DNA from: Deltaproteobacteria bacterium
Lineage (GTDB): Bacteria > Desulfobacterota > Desulfuromonadia > Desulfuromonadales > BM103
Direction of reading: 5' to 3'
Assembly: GCA_024636155.1 (NCBI GenBank)
Contig: JAGXHM010000008.1
Span: forward strand, 1 to 47,919
DNA: 47,919 nucleotides
Numbering within the stretch: the stretch's first letter is position 1; every line of letters begins with the position of its first letter. Shown here piece after piece: positions 1-6,653 of the stretch. A model generated the notes under the pieces. The model saw nothing but the letters and a program-made list of their open reading frames with translations, had not been told where the DNA came from and searched no databases. The translations under genes were made by a program, and so were the position numbers.

Positions 1-657
1 AAACAGACTTTCCAGATTCCCGGCACCACCGTTTGTGTTGGCCCGCTGCAACTGTTCGGCGGTCAGCACTTTGCGTGCTGCGCTTAGGGCCGTGAGATGT
101 CGGACCTGCATATCGCCTTCCAGTTTTTGTACTTTGCGAACCAGACCCTCGGCGTCTTTCTGCGGCCAGTTGTCAGTGGCGAGCAGGTCAGCCAGCTCCA
201 GACGGGCTATTTTCGCTTCGGCTGCATTGCGGATGTTATCAGTGCGGCACTCCGTGTGAAGCGCCTTGAGCTTGCCTATCTGATCTGCGGAAAGCCCCAG
301 CTCAGTGGCCCTGTCAAGGTAGAACATGTGCGCCATGTGCTGCTCCATCATCCCCATTTTCCCGCCAGCCATCATATTGGACATTCCTGCGCCCATCATG
401 TCACCCATGCCATTACCCATCATTCCCATCATCTGTGCTTTGGAGCCTGTGCCTTGCTCATTCATACAGGGCATCTGAGCCACCCCCTGTTGTCCCATCA
501 TCCCCTGTTGTCCCATCATCCCCGGGGAGGTGGTTGTCGCAGCAGACTGCGCCTCAGTGGGGTGGTGTCCTTCATGCCCGGCTGCGGCCAGACTGGAGAT
601 GACGGTGGTGCCGATGAAAAAACTTACCAATACAGCGGTGAACAATACTCTTTTCAT
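1..657 (-). CDS. Met-rich periplasmic Spy/CpxP-like metal-stress protein (partial)
   Basis: The reading frame is open from an ATG at 657 to the window edge, giving at least 219 residues with no stop, so the C-terminus is missing. A GAGGAG ribosome site lies just upstream of the ATG. Residues 1-26 form a signal peptide (MKRVLF start, hydrophobic core, SLAAA cleavage region). Residues 50-105 are rich in Met and Gly with repeated MMGQQG and MMGxGM units. From about residue 108 there is a helical stretch (MEQHMAHMFYLDRA, LGLSADQIGKLKAL) of the kind seen in LTXXQ/Spy/CpxP-type periplasmic chaperones and metal-resistance proteins. Met-rich tracts commonly bind Cu(I) or Ag(I); a copper or envelope-stress role is inferred. 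It lies downstream of a small minus-strand gene remnant (731-918) and may have formed an operon with it. Confidence 0.75.
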   Translation of the reverse strand, partial: MKRVLFTAVLVSFFIGTTVISSLAAAGHEGHHPTEAQSAATTTSPGMMGQQGMMGQQGVAQMPCMNEQGTGSKAQMMGMMGNGMGDMMGAGMSNMMAGGKMGMMEQHMAHMFYLDRATELGLSADQIGKLKALHTECRTDNIRNAAEAKIARLELADLLATDNWPQKDAEGLVRKVQKLEGDMQVRHLTALSAARKVLTAEQLQRANTNGGAGNLESLF

Positions 658-730
658 GATGAACTCCTCTTGTTGAGAGGCCTGTTGTCTGCTTTCATAG
701 GAAACAACAGGCACATTATTAATGATTCTG

Positions 731-918
731 CTACTTGTGCTCGATTCTGCTTTCATTGCTTTCTTGCTTTTGTTCTTTGTGGCCATGACTGCCGCAACAA
801 CCACCTTTGCGCATCATCATGAAAAAGAATGCGCCAATCGCCCAAGTACCGAGACAGCTTTGCTGACCTTAATATCGCTTATCCCCAGTGTTGTGTATTC
901 GATATTTGCGTGTGACAT
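731..918 (-). pseudogene. Small membrane protein with CCGSHGH tail, frameshifted
   Basis: An ATG at 918 follows AGGAGAGAAG and opens a frame that stops after 33 codons (TGA at 817-819). If one T is restored at the two-base T run of the coding strand (forward 844-845), the frame continues as a 62-residue protein: a hydrophobic segment (VLWAIGAFFFMMM), then RKGGCCGSHGHK and a charged tail ending at TAG 731-733. Short one-helix proteins with GGCCGxHGH tails are common near metal-resistance genes, and the Met-rich protein downstream fits that. Either the gene is broken or the base is a sequencing error. Function unknown. Confidence 0.45.
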
Positions 919-970
919 CTTCTCTCCTCTGCGGGGCCTAATCATCATGATCATTAAGTTTTTGATTCAG

Positions 971-1238
971 CTATTCACCGCACTGTTTTGTCGGCGCCGA
1001 ATACTTAGTATCTGATTCAGCTTTTAGTGTATGCGGGGTGTCTAATATTTCGTTCAGAATACTTGGGGGAGCGCCTCCCATGTTTTTTCTTCTTCTGCAA
1101 CCTCCAGTTCAATTACATGGTATTACCAAGGCCATATGGCTTGTATATTTTGCTCTTGTGTAAGTGATTGTTCTGTAATGACATTCTGGGGATAAGCAGA
1201 TTCGCTAGCGGGATTCACTATTGCCTTTTTAAATCCAA
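971..1238 (-). pseudogene. Decayed copy of the 86-aa conserved protein at 16384-16644
   Basis: The reverse strand aligns end to end with the intact 86-residue protein at 16384-16644. The expected ATG is TTG (preceded by AAGGAG). Shared stretches include the start (DLKKA versus DFEKA), ELEVAEEE and the end (APTKQ versus PPTKQ). The codon matching Glu in RRWEYDA is a TAA stop, and the A-run after ELEVAEEE (about 1085-1090) shifts the frame before the MGGxPPS motif resumes. With one nonsense codon and one frameshift, this is a pseudogene. It lies directly downstream of a damaged ferredoxin, matching the gene order of the second copy. Confidence 0.75.
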
Positions 1239-1284
1239 AAAAAATACTCCTTGGGACAGGTTTTGCGACTCCTTTTATACGGTT

Positions 1285-1468
1285 TCAGGCTGTTGTATCC
1301 CATTTGATGACATCAACGGGGCAGACCTCATCACACGCCCCACAGTCAGTACAGGTCTCCTTGTCTATTACATGAACTTCGCCTTGTTCACTAATCGCTT
1401 CTACGGGGCAAACTTCTGCACATGCAGCACAACTTTATGCACCCTTCATCAATCCAGTGTGTTCCCAT
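1285..1468 (-). pseudogene. 2[4Fe-4S] ferredoxin with single-base frameshift
   Basis: From ATG 1468 (GGGAGAAAATT upstream) the frame reads MGTHWIDEGCIK and then breaks. Removing one T (forward A at 1431/1432) restores a 60-residue bacterial-type ferredoxin with two complete cluster motifs, CIKCAACAEVCP and CTDCGACDEVCP, ending at TGA 1285-1287. The span is 184 nt, exactly one more than 61 codons, which fits a single insertion. Intact proteins of this type are small cytoplasmic electron carriers. A related but Cys-depleted copy lies at 16678-16860. The lesion is real or a sequencing error; nothing else in the gene is decayed, which favours a recent mutation or an error. Confidence 0.8.
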
Positions 1469-1522
1469 AATTTTCTCCCTTACATAATTGTTGCCTCTTG
1501 CTGCTCACCTGCAAAAATTTGT

Positions 1523-1990
1523 CTAACCCATTTGCTCAGCCAGGTAACACTGAATACCCATCTGGCCAATTTGATTCTGCTGCTCTTCCAACCAGTCAAT
1601 GTGTTCTTCTTCGTCCTTTAAAATCTCCTCAAGCATTGTCTTGGTACCATTATCTCCGACCTCTACGGCAAGCCGAATCGTTTCATTATATTTCTTGATA
1701 GCATCATCTTCAGCGACCCAGTCTTTTTTGTGCATATCTTCAACCTTCTTGCCGATTGTGATCGCACCAAGCTGTGAAACCATGGGCTGACCATCAAGGA
1801 AGAGGATGCGTTCAATCAGTTTTTCGGCATGTTTCATTTCTTGAATCGAACGTTTCTTTATTGCCGTTTTAAGGGTGTCATAGCCCCAGTCCTCGCACAT
1901 CTCTGCATGGACAAAATACTGATTAATTGCTCCAAGTTCATCTACCAAACGTTCATTGAGAGCCTCTATTAACTTGCTGTTACCTTTCAT
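1523..1990 (-). CDS. bfr: Bacterioferritin
   Basis: This 155-residue protein has the usual bacterioferritin length (about 158) and the MKGNxKxIEALN start. Ligands of the di-iron ferroxidase centre are visible: Glu18 in ELGAINQYF, Glu51 and His54 in QEMKHAE, and Glu/His in the late LKDEEEHIDWLE helix. Met52, the axial ligand of the inter-subunit heme, is present in QEMKH. Bacterioferritins form 24-subunit cages that oxidise Fe(II) and store the mineral in the cytoplasm. The start has an AGGAGG site 5 bases upstream. It lies 108 bp downstream of an EncFtn-like gene on the same strand; both suit iron storage and oxidative-stress defence. Confidence 0.95.
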   Translation of the reverse strand: MKGNSKLIEALNERLVDELGAINQYFVHAEMCEDWGYDTLKTAIKKRSIQEMKHAEKLIERILFLDGQPMVSQLGAITIGKKVEDMHKKDWVAEDDAIKKYNETIRLAVEVGDNGTKTMLEEILKDEEEHIDWLEEQQNQIGQMGIQCYLAEQMG

Positions 1991-2098
1991 TTTTACCTCC
2001 TATAGCTGAATTTTCGACAAAAACACTTTTCAAATATGAGTTTTAACCCTACCACTGAATTTTAGGGATAAAATCGATACTTGAAAGATAGATAGAGT

Positions 2099-2386
2099 TT
2101 AATCATGGGATAAGGACTTATCCGTAAAGAGATAGTCTTTCAACTCGTCGTGAAAAGAATCGTCCTGGCGACGAATCCATTCAATGAGCATAGCTGCGTG
2201 CTCTTTTTCCTCATCCCGGTTATGGGCAAGAATCGCCTTCAACTCGTCGTCTTTGCAAACATCAACCCGTTGGTTGTACCAGTCGATCGCTTCCAGCTCT
2301 TCCGTTAGCGAGACAATCGCCCGGTGCATGTCGCGAGTTTGTTCGGAAAGATCATTAACCGGTTCATGGTAGCCTTCATTTGCCAT
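2099..2386 (-). CDS. Encapsulated-ferritin-like protein (EncFtn family) without a visible targeting tail
   Basis: This is a 95-residue helical protein with EncFtn hallmarks: YHEPV near the N-terminus, TEELEAIDWYNQRVD in helix 1 and AILAHNRDEEKEHAAM in helix 2, then WIRRQD and DYLFT. In this family two short subunits pair to build one ferritin-like ferroxidase site, with the Glu residues of EELEA and the Glu/His of DEEKEH as ligands. Family members usually carry a C-terminal peptide of the LTVGSLR type that docks them inside an encapsulin shell. Here the protein ends about 8 residues after DYLFT (DKSLSHD) and no encapsulin gene is in the window. The RBS is an AGGAGG-type site before ATG 2386. 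Bacterioferritin follows downstream. Confidence 0.85.
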   Translation of the reverse strand: MANEGYHEPVNDLSEQTRDMHRAIVSLTEELEAIDWYNQRVDVCKDDELKAILAHNRDEEKEHAAMLIEWIRRQDDSFHDELKDYLFTDKSLSHD

Positions 2387-2412
2387 CTTTTACCTCCTGT
2401 GTTTTTTATTGT

Positions 2413-3015
2413 TTATTGATAATCTGGTCCATAATCGAACTCGACAATACCGGGGAAGTTGCTCTCTTCGCCCGGTTTGGCTTGATGGTACAGTGGGCTA
2501 CTTTTATCTACACGTCCGCCCATATTGTAGGTGAACTCCTGAGTCGCACTGTGCTGTAGCCAGTAGCCGGTATAGACCGCTCCACTCTGATTGTACGCAG
2601 AATGGAAATGAACGAACTTCTCCTTGGGCTCGGGGCGTGTTTCCAACCAACCTGCAGGCGTTTGCTTGAGAAACACCGGATTGATGCGTTGTTGCGCGTC
2701 CGGCATCGGAGTGTTGTCCGAAAGCGTGGTCATCACAGCTTCCCCTTCGAAAAGACGCTCATTGGCCGGGATTTCATCGCTGTAAAACTGACGTTCGTTG
2801 TAGCAGATAAAATGCAGGCGCTCCATGTCGTCAAAAATGACTGGCTTGAAGTAGTAGCCGACAAACGGGCCGAAACCAAGCTGTTGGCCATTATGTACAA
2901 ACTCCAGTTGACTATAATAACCTCTCGGCACTTCCGGATGCGCTTCCTGCCGGTCACTTGTGCTACAACTGACCAATAAAAAGGATAATAAACAAAAGAG
3001 CAGCTTTCTAATCAT
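2413..3015 (-). CDS. Predicted outer-envelope lipoprotein of unknown function, end of sulfur-transport operon
   Basis: The preferred start is the ATG at 3015, which overlaps the stop codon of the upstream YeeE-type gene (ATGATTAG); an alternative start at 3039 lies inside that gene. The 200-residue product begins MIRKLLFCLLSFLLVSC: a type II signal peptide with lipobox LLVSC, so a lipid-anchored envelope protein. The remainder is soluble, with many aromatic residues (YYSQLEF, GPFVGYYFKP, FVHFHSAYN, GYWLQHS) and no domain I recognise. Translational coupling to two YeeE/YedE genes and a rhodanese suggests a role in periplasmic sulfur-compound handling; that is inference from position only. Confidence 0.75.
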   Translation of the reverse strand: MIRKLLFCLLSFLLVSCSTSDRQEAHPEVPRGYYSQLEFVHNGQQLGFGPFVGYYFKPVIFDDMERLHFICYNERQFYSDEIPANERLFEGEAVMTTLSDNTPMPDAQQRINPVFLKQTPAGWLETRPEPKEKFVHFHSAYNQSGAVYTGYWLQHSATQEFTYNMGGRVDKSSPLYHQAKPGEESNFPGIVEFDYGPDYQ

Positions 3016-3544
3016 TCTGCGTGTCCCAGAATTTACCAATCAGGAAAACGCCGCCACCAAATAGAATCAGCAAACCTACAAGAGCCAGTGCTGGGCTACC
3101 CAACCAGTCAGTAAGTGTGAGTTGGCCAAGATTTGTCGGCATATAGAGGGCGGGGATAAGCGTTTCATGGAGCTGCGCAAACAAGGCCGTTCCGGCAAGC
3201 CCCCCGAGCAAGGCAAAAACCGCATCCATCCGACCTTCACCGACTGCTGCCCAGCATGTGCCCGGGCAGTAACCGGAAAGTCCCCAGCCAACCCCGAAAA
3301 TGACGGCTCCAAGTCCGGTTGCAACCAGACTCGTCGGTAAAACCCGCGTGATGCCAATCCCGGCTGCTTCCAGCCCGAACAGACCTACGGCAGCAAACAT
3401 GACCACTAAAAGCATGAATTGCGGGATGTGGCGCTCTTTCATCAAGTGCGCCAGCACCATTTTCTGCGGATTTGTGGCGCCGACACGCTGAATAATAAAA
3501 CCAAAGGCGACTCCCGAGCCGAGCCCCAGCCAGACTTCATTCAT
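3008..3544 (-). CDS. YeeE/YedE-family sulfur transport protein, half A
   Basis: This 178-residue integral membrane protein has about five hydrophobic segments. The family signature GYCPGTCW (Cys93 and Cys97) follows a Gly-rich helix (GAVIFGVGWGLSGY). YeeE/YedE proteins carry thiosulfate or related sulfur compounds across the inner membrane through conserved cysteines. Many genomes split the carrier into two half-length genes, as here. The start ATG overlaps the stop of the upstream half (AGGAGGATCTC then ATGAATGA), showing translational coupling. The operon runs rhodanese, half B, half A, lipoprotein. Confidence 0.85.
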   Translation of the reverse strand: MNEVWLGLGSGVAFGFIIQRVGATNPQKMVLAHLMKERHIPQFMLLVVMFAAVGLFGLEAAGIGITRVLPTSLVATGLGAVIFGVGWGLSGYCPGTCWAAVGEGRMDAVFALLGGLAGTALFAQLHETLIPALYMPTNLGQLTLTDWLGSPALALVGLLILFGGGVFLIGKFWDTQND

Positions 3545-4061
3545 GAGATCCTCCTCTTGTATAAATCATGCGGGCAGTTACCATGGCCACCGCAAAAATT
3601 ACTACGCCGAAATATAAGCCGCTGATGGCCAGCTGCGTGGATCCCGAGAGAAAAAGTCCGAGGGTACAGCCTCCGGCCAGGCGTGCACCGAAAAGGATCA
3701 GGAATCCACTGGTAAAGGTGGCAGCATAACGTTTGAAACGACTTGGTCCATAGCGCTTCTGCCAGGCTTCTGGGACATCTTCAATTGTGCCGCGGAAAGT
3801 GCGACCGGCAAAAAAACCGCCAATAGCCATTCCCAGAACGAAAGCCATCAACCATGAGCCCGGTCCAGGCATCATTTTGTAGTGAGCTTTGTTCGCAGCA
3901 TAATCCGGAGAAAACTCCAGGAAGAAGCCTTTCAGGGTGGTGACAAAACCACTTGATGACGCGGGCGGACCGAAGGTTGCGAAGATAAAAACCATGACCC
4001 CGGCGAGAGCGAGGGCGCTGGGGAGTATGGGCCAGTATTTACCAGTATCTTGTTGACTCAT
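3537..4061 (-). CDS. YeeE/YedE-family sulfur transport protein, half B
   Basis: A start at ATG 4061 (GGAGGTTAATC upstream) gives 174 residues beginning MSQQDTGKYW; a longer version from 4076 would overlap the rhodanese stop. There are four to five hydrophobic segments. The conserved motif GARLAGGCTLGLFLSG carries one cysteine (Cys132), the counterpart of GYCPGTCW in half A. The two halves together match one full YeeE/YedE transporter. Its ribosome site lies within the last codons of the upstream rhodanese, so sulfurtransferase and transporter are translated together. Confidence 0.85.
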   Translation of the reverse strand: MSQQDTGKYWPILPSALALAGVMVFIFATFGPPASSSGFVTTLKGFFLEFSPDYAANKAHYKMMPGPGSWLMAFVLGMAIGGFFAGRTFRGTIEDVPEAWQKRYGPSRFKRYAATFTSGFLILFGARLAGGCTLGLFLSGSTQLAISGLYFGVVIFAVAMVTARMIYTRGGSHE

Positions 4062-4063
4062 GA

Positions 4064-5173
4064 TTAACCTCCGCAAGAGATATAGCCGCTTTTATTCCCG
4101 GCCGGGCCCTGCCCGGATTTTTGAGGCTCTTTGTCCGCTTTTGAAGGCATGCTCTTGTCGACTTTTCCGGTGGCTTTTTTGGTTACGGCAGGCAGGCTGG
4201 TACCGGAAGGAGTATTGGCTGTTGTTTCGACCGGGTAGAATCGGTCAGGGTGGCCCCAACCGAACCAGGAATTGTCATAGAGCATGACATCATCAAAACC
4301 GATCAGGCGCAGGGCAAAATAACCGAAGGAACCACGACGTGCCGAGTGACAATAGACAATGACTGCATGATTAGGGTTGATCCCGCGGTACAAGTCGATC
4401 AATTCGTTGTAGCTTTTAATCGCCTTGGTTTCAGGATTTGTCCAGTTAAGCTCGTAATTGATATTGTAGGCACCGGGGATATGTCCCGCTTTCAGGGGGG
4501 CTTTGTCCAGCGTTGTATTTAGTTTTTCGCCAAGATATTCACCTTGGGAGCGAACATCGATAATCTGGTAGTAGGGATCTCCCAGGCGGGGATAGATAAA
4601 TTTCTCATCCGCCCACCGGCGCAGTTCGATTTCTGCACGGGGAGCCTGATAGAGCAGAGGTTCGCGTTGGTCTGGCTCATTGACTATCGTACCATCGACA
4701 TCCATCCATCCATCTATGCCGCGCTCAAGGATCATAAACTCCTTATGACCGAGCATATCAAGAACCCAGAATACGTATGATGCGGTTGCACCGCCGTCTC
4801 TCGCAACCGAGTCATAGAGAACCACCTTGTCGTTACGGAACACGCCATGTTCACCAAGAATTTGCTGGGCCTTGTCGATGCCGACAAACAACCCACCCAT
4901 GTTTTCGGCAACGCTGTCATGGCGGAATTTGTCCCATGGTAAGCGAATAGCGCCTGCGATCATTTTTCCATCAAAATATTCATCGCTGCGAACATCGATG
5001 ACAACAAGTGGCTCTTTCGCTATACGCTGTTTCAGCTCCGCGGCAGAAATAAGAAAATTTGCATTTGGGTATGTTGCTTCTGCTACAGGGCTTGCAGAAG
5101 CAACGACCCAATAGACACCGAGCAATAAAATTATTGCCAGGATCAGGTAGCGGGTGGTTTTTGACTTGGACAT
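4064..5173 (-). CDS. Exported two-domain rhodanese with C-terminal SCGG tail
   Basis: This 369-residue sulfurtransferase starts at ATG 5173 behind AAGGAGGAGCC. Residues 8-27 are an N-terminal membrane or signal segment, so the enzyme acts outside the cytoplasm. The first rhodanese domain (about 40-165) lacks the catalytic Cys (VVLYDSVARDGG), as in the inactive N-terminal half of thiosulfate/3-mercaptopyruvate sulfurtransferases. The second (about 190-318) has the active loop VIVYCHSARRGS. Residues 325-362 are a Lys/Pro/Gly-rich linker, and the protein ends GYISCGG. The tail resembles a flexible persulfide-carrying arm (compare the GGCGG end of SoxY), but the TGC GGA GGT codons also form the Shine-Dalgarno of the next gene. 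Substrate unproven; thiosulfate or polysulfide is likely. Confidence 0.85.
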   Translation of the reverse strand: MSKSKTTRYLILAIILLLGVYWVVASASPVAEATYPNANFLISAAELKQRIAKEPLVVIDVRSDEYFDGKMIAGAIRLPWDKFRHDSVAENMGGLFVGIDKAQQILGEHGVFRNDKVVLYDSVARDGGATASYVFWVLDMLGHKEFMILERGIDGWMDVDGTIVNEPDQREPLLYQAPRAEIELRRWADEKFIYPRLGDPYYQIIDVRSQGEYLGEKLNTTLDKAPLKAGHIPGAYNINYELNWTNPETKAIKSYNELIDLYRGINPNHAVIVYCHSARRGSFGYFALRLIGFDDVMLYDNSWFGWGHPDRFYPVETTANTPSGTSLPAVTKKATGKVDKSMPSKADKEPQKSGQGPAGNKSGYISCGG

Positions 5174-5251
5174 GGGCTCCTCCTTAGGCGTTAGCTTTAA
5201 TTAATGTAAAGGCTATCACTTCATAAGGACTAATCAAGTACCTGCCTCGTG

Positions 5252-5812
5252 TCACATTTCATTAATTATTACACCTGGCGTTAACAGCAATACCATACCG
5301 CCCAGAAGAAGTTCTATCCCAACCAAAGCGCCAATGGCCCAGGTTCCTATTCCCGGTAAACCGACGAGTATGAGAATTGCCAGAAGAAGGCTTAGCAGGC
5401 CGCCGATAAAGAGCCATATCGGCGGGCGGCCGAAGCTTCGTCCCGTAACTGCCATTGCAAGTTGCACTGCACCCCTGAGAAGCAACAGGATGCCAATCAG
5501 AAAGGTCAGGCCGATTGCCCCGTTAACAGGATCAATAACTAACAGGGTTCCCACCAGAAGATAGATCAGACCGGTTAAGAATTCCCAGGTGCGATCGGGA
5601 TTAGAGAAAGACCAAGCCTGCGCAAGTTGGGCAACTCCGGCCATTAGTAACAACACGCCTAAAATCAACATTGTTGCAACTGTTGCTACGAAGGCAGTTG
5701 TGATTGCCACTACGCCTAAGATAATCCAGAAGATACCGAGCCAGCGTAGCTTAGGCAGTTCTTTTTCACTGTTGTACTCGGACGAACTGGTTGTAAAAAG
5801 AGATTGTGCCAT
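5252..5812 (-). CDS. HdeD/DUF308-family membrane protein
   Basis: This is a 186-residue polytopic inner-membrane protein. A charged N-terminus (to about residue 24) is followed by roughly six hydrophobic helices arranged as repeated pairs (LGIFWIILGVVAITTAF, ATMLILGVLLLMAGVAQL, LTGLIYLLVGTLLVIDP, GLTFLIGILLLLRGAVQL, and two more). The WSFSNPDRTWEFLTG loop and LLLLRGAVQLAMA segment are typical of HdeD, known from E. coli acid resistance. Biochemical function is not established. It fits the general stress character of the region. Confidence 0.8.
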   Translation of the reverse strand: MAQSLFTTSSSEYNSEKELPKLRWLGIFWIILGVVAITTAFVATVATMLILGVLLLMAGVAQLAQAWSFSNPDRTWEFLTGLIYLLVGTLLVIDPVNGAIGLTFLIGILLLLRGAVQLAMAVTGRSFGRPPIWLFIGGLLSLLLAILILVGLPGIGTWAIGALVGIELLLGGMVLLLTPGVIINEM

Positions 5813-5837
5813 CTTTATGACCTCGCAGAATAAAGTA

Positions 5838-5856
5838 AAGCCCTGCGAAAGGGCTT
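5838..5856 (-). terminator. Hairpin downstream of the BOF-like gene
   Basis: AAGCCCT pairs with AGGGCTT around a 5-base loop. On the minus strand it is followed by TACTTTATTC. It lies between the stop of the upstream gene (5909) and the HdeD-like start (5812), so it probably ends the 5909-6553 transcript. Confidence 0.5.
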
Positions 5857-5908
5857 AAATAAATCCGGAACGCAGAAGCAGGGCTTTATCAACTGATGAG
5901 AAATAACA

Positions 5909-6553
5909 TCAGTCGTAGAGCTTGGTAACATTCTGGGCGGAAATTTCATTGCGTTCGAAGAACGATTTATCCATGGTTCCTCGAACACGGACAATATCGC
6001 CGACTTTAATCTTTTGATAACCCTTGTCATCCAACGGGTTGTAGAGCATTTTCTCGACGTCGACGGTTACTGTCCTTAAAGCATTGTCGATTTTGAATTC
6101 GTGCTCATCAACAGAGGTGACGATCCCTTGTACCGTAATTGACGAAACAATTACGGGGGTCACAAACTCGATGTAGGGATCTTCCTCATCGGCAGCGCTG
6201 GCAAAAAAGTAAGTTCCGAGCTTCTCGACGTAAACGCTGCTGGCTTCAATAGTTGTCTTTTCAAAGAAATCGTCATCAACCATGCCATTAACCGTTACCT
6301 TGTCGCCGGGAGTAAGATTGTAGGCATCCCCGTCACGATCACCGTCATCCATCTCCACGGTGATCAAACCATTGCCGAAATCAAGTATAAATGAATCCGC
6401 GGTAACACTCTTAACCTCGCCGCTGAGGGTAATCCAGGTGTTGTTGGCGTGAGAGTATGGGTTCTTCGCCATTGCCGGCACTGCAAAAGTCAACACCATA
6501 AAAACCAGTCCTGCCACAATTATTCTGAGTTTGTTTTTCTGATTTGGCAACAT
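5909..6553 (-). CDS. Periplasmic protein with two BOF/OB-fold-like repeats
   Basis: The chosen start is ATG 6553 because AAGGAGTTTATCTC lies directly upstream; the open frame extends further but those codons look non-coding. The 214-residue product has a signal peptide cleaved near PAMAKNPY. It contains two similar beta-rich halves. Each has the pattern xxGxVxSVxxxxFxxD followed by VxVxGxxDxxFFExxxIxAxxV (ITLSGEVKSVTADSFILDF ... VDDDFFEKTTIEASSVYV; VQGIVTSVDEHEFKID ... MDKSFFERNEISAQNV). This is the layout of BOF/YgiW-type periplasmic OB-fold proteins, which are associated with stress and metal exposure. Two repeats in one chain is unusual for the family. Ligand unknown. Confidence 0.7.
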   Translation of the reverse strand: MLPNQKNKLRIIVAGLVFMVLTFAVPAMAKNPYSHANNTWITLSGEVKSVTADSFILDFGNGLITVEMDDGDRDGDAYNLTPGDKVTVNGMVDDDFFEKTTIEASSVYVEKLGTYFFASAADEEDPYIEFVTPVIVSSITVQGIVTSVDEHEFKIDNALRTVTVDVEKMLYNPLDDKGYQKIKVGDIVRVRGTMDKSFFERNEISAQNVTKLYD

Positions 6554-6653
6554 GAGATAAACTCCTTCCTTAATCATTTCATCTTTGTATAGATCAGAAT
6601 TCAACCAATACTGAAGGAACAGCTTTAATTTCAAAGTGCAGATCAATTCCTCG

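Noticed and set aside
97-822. 241-codon plus-strand open frame across the left edge
   Set aside because: It is antisense to the Met-rich signal-peptide protein; its His/Cys/Leu-rich composition mirrors the Met-rich codons and there is no ribosome site.
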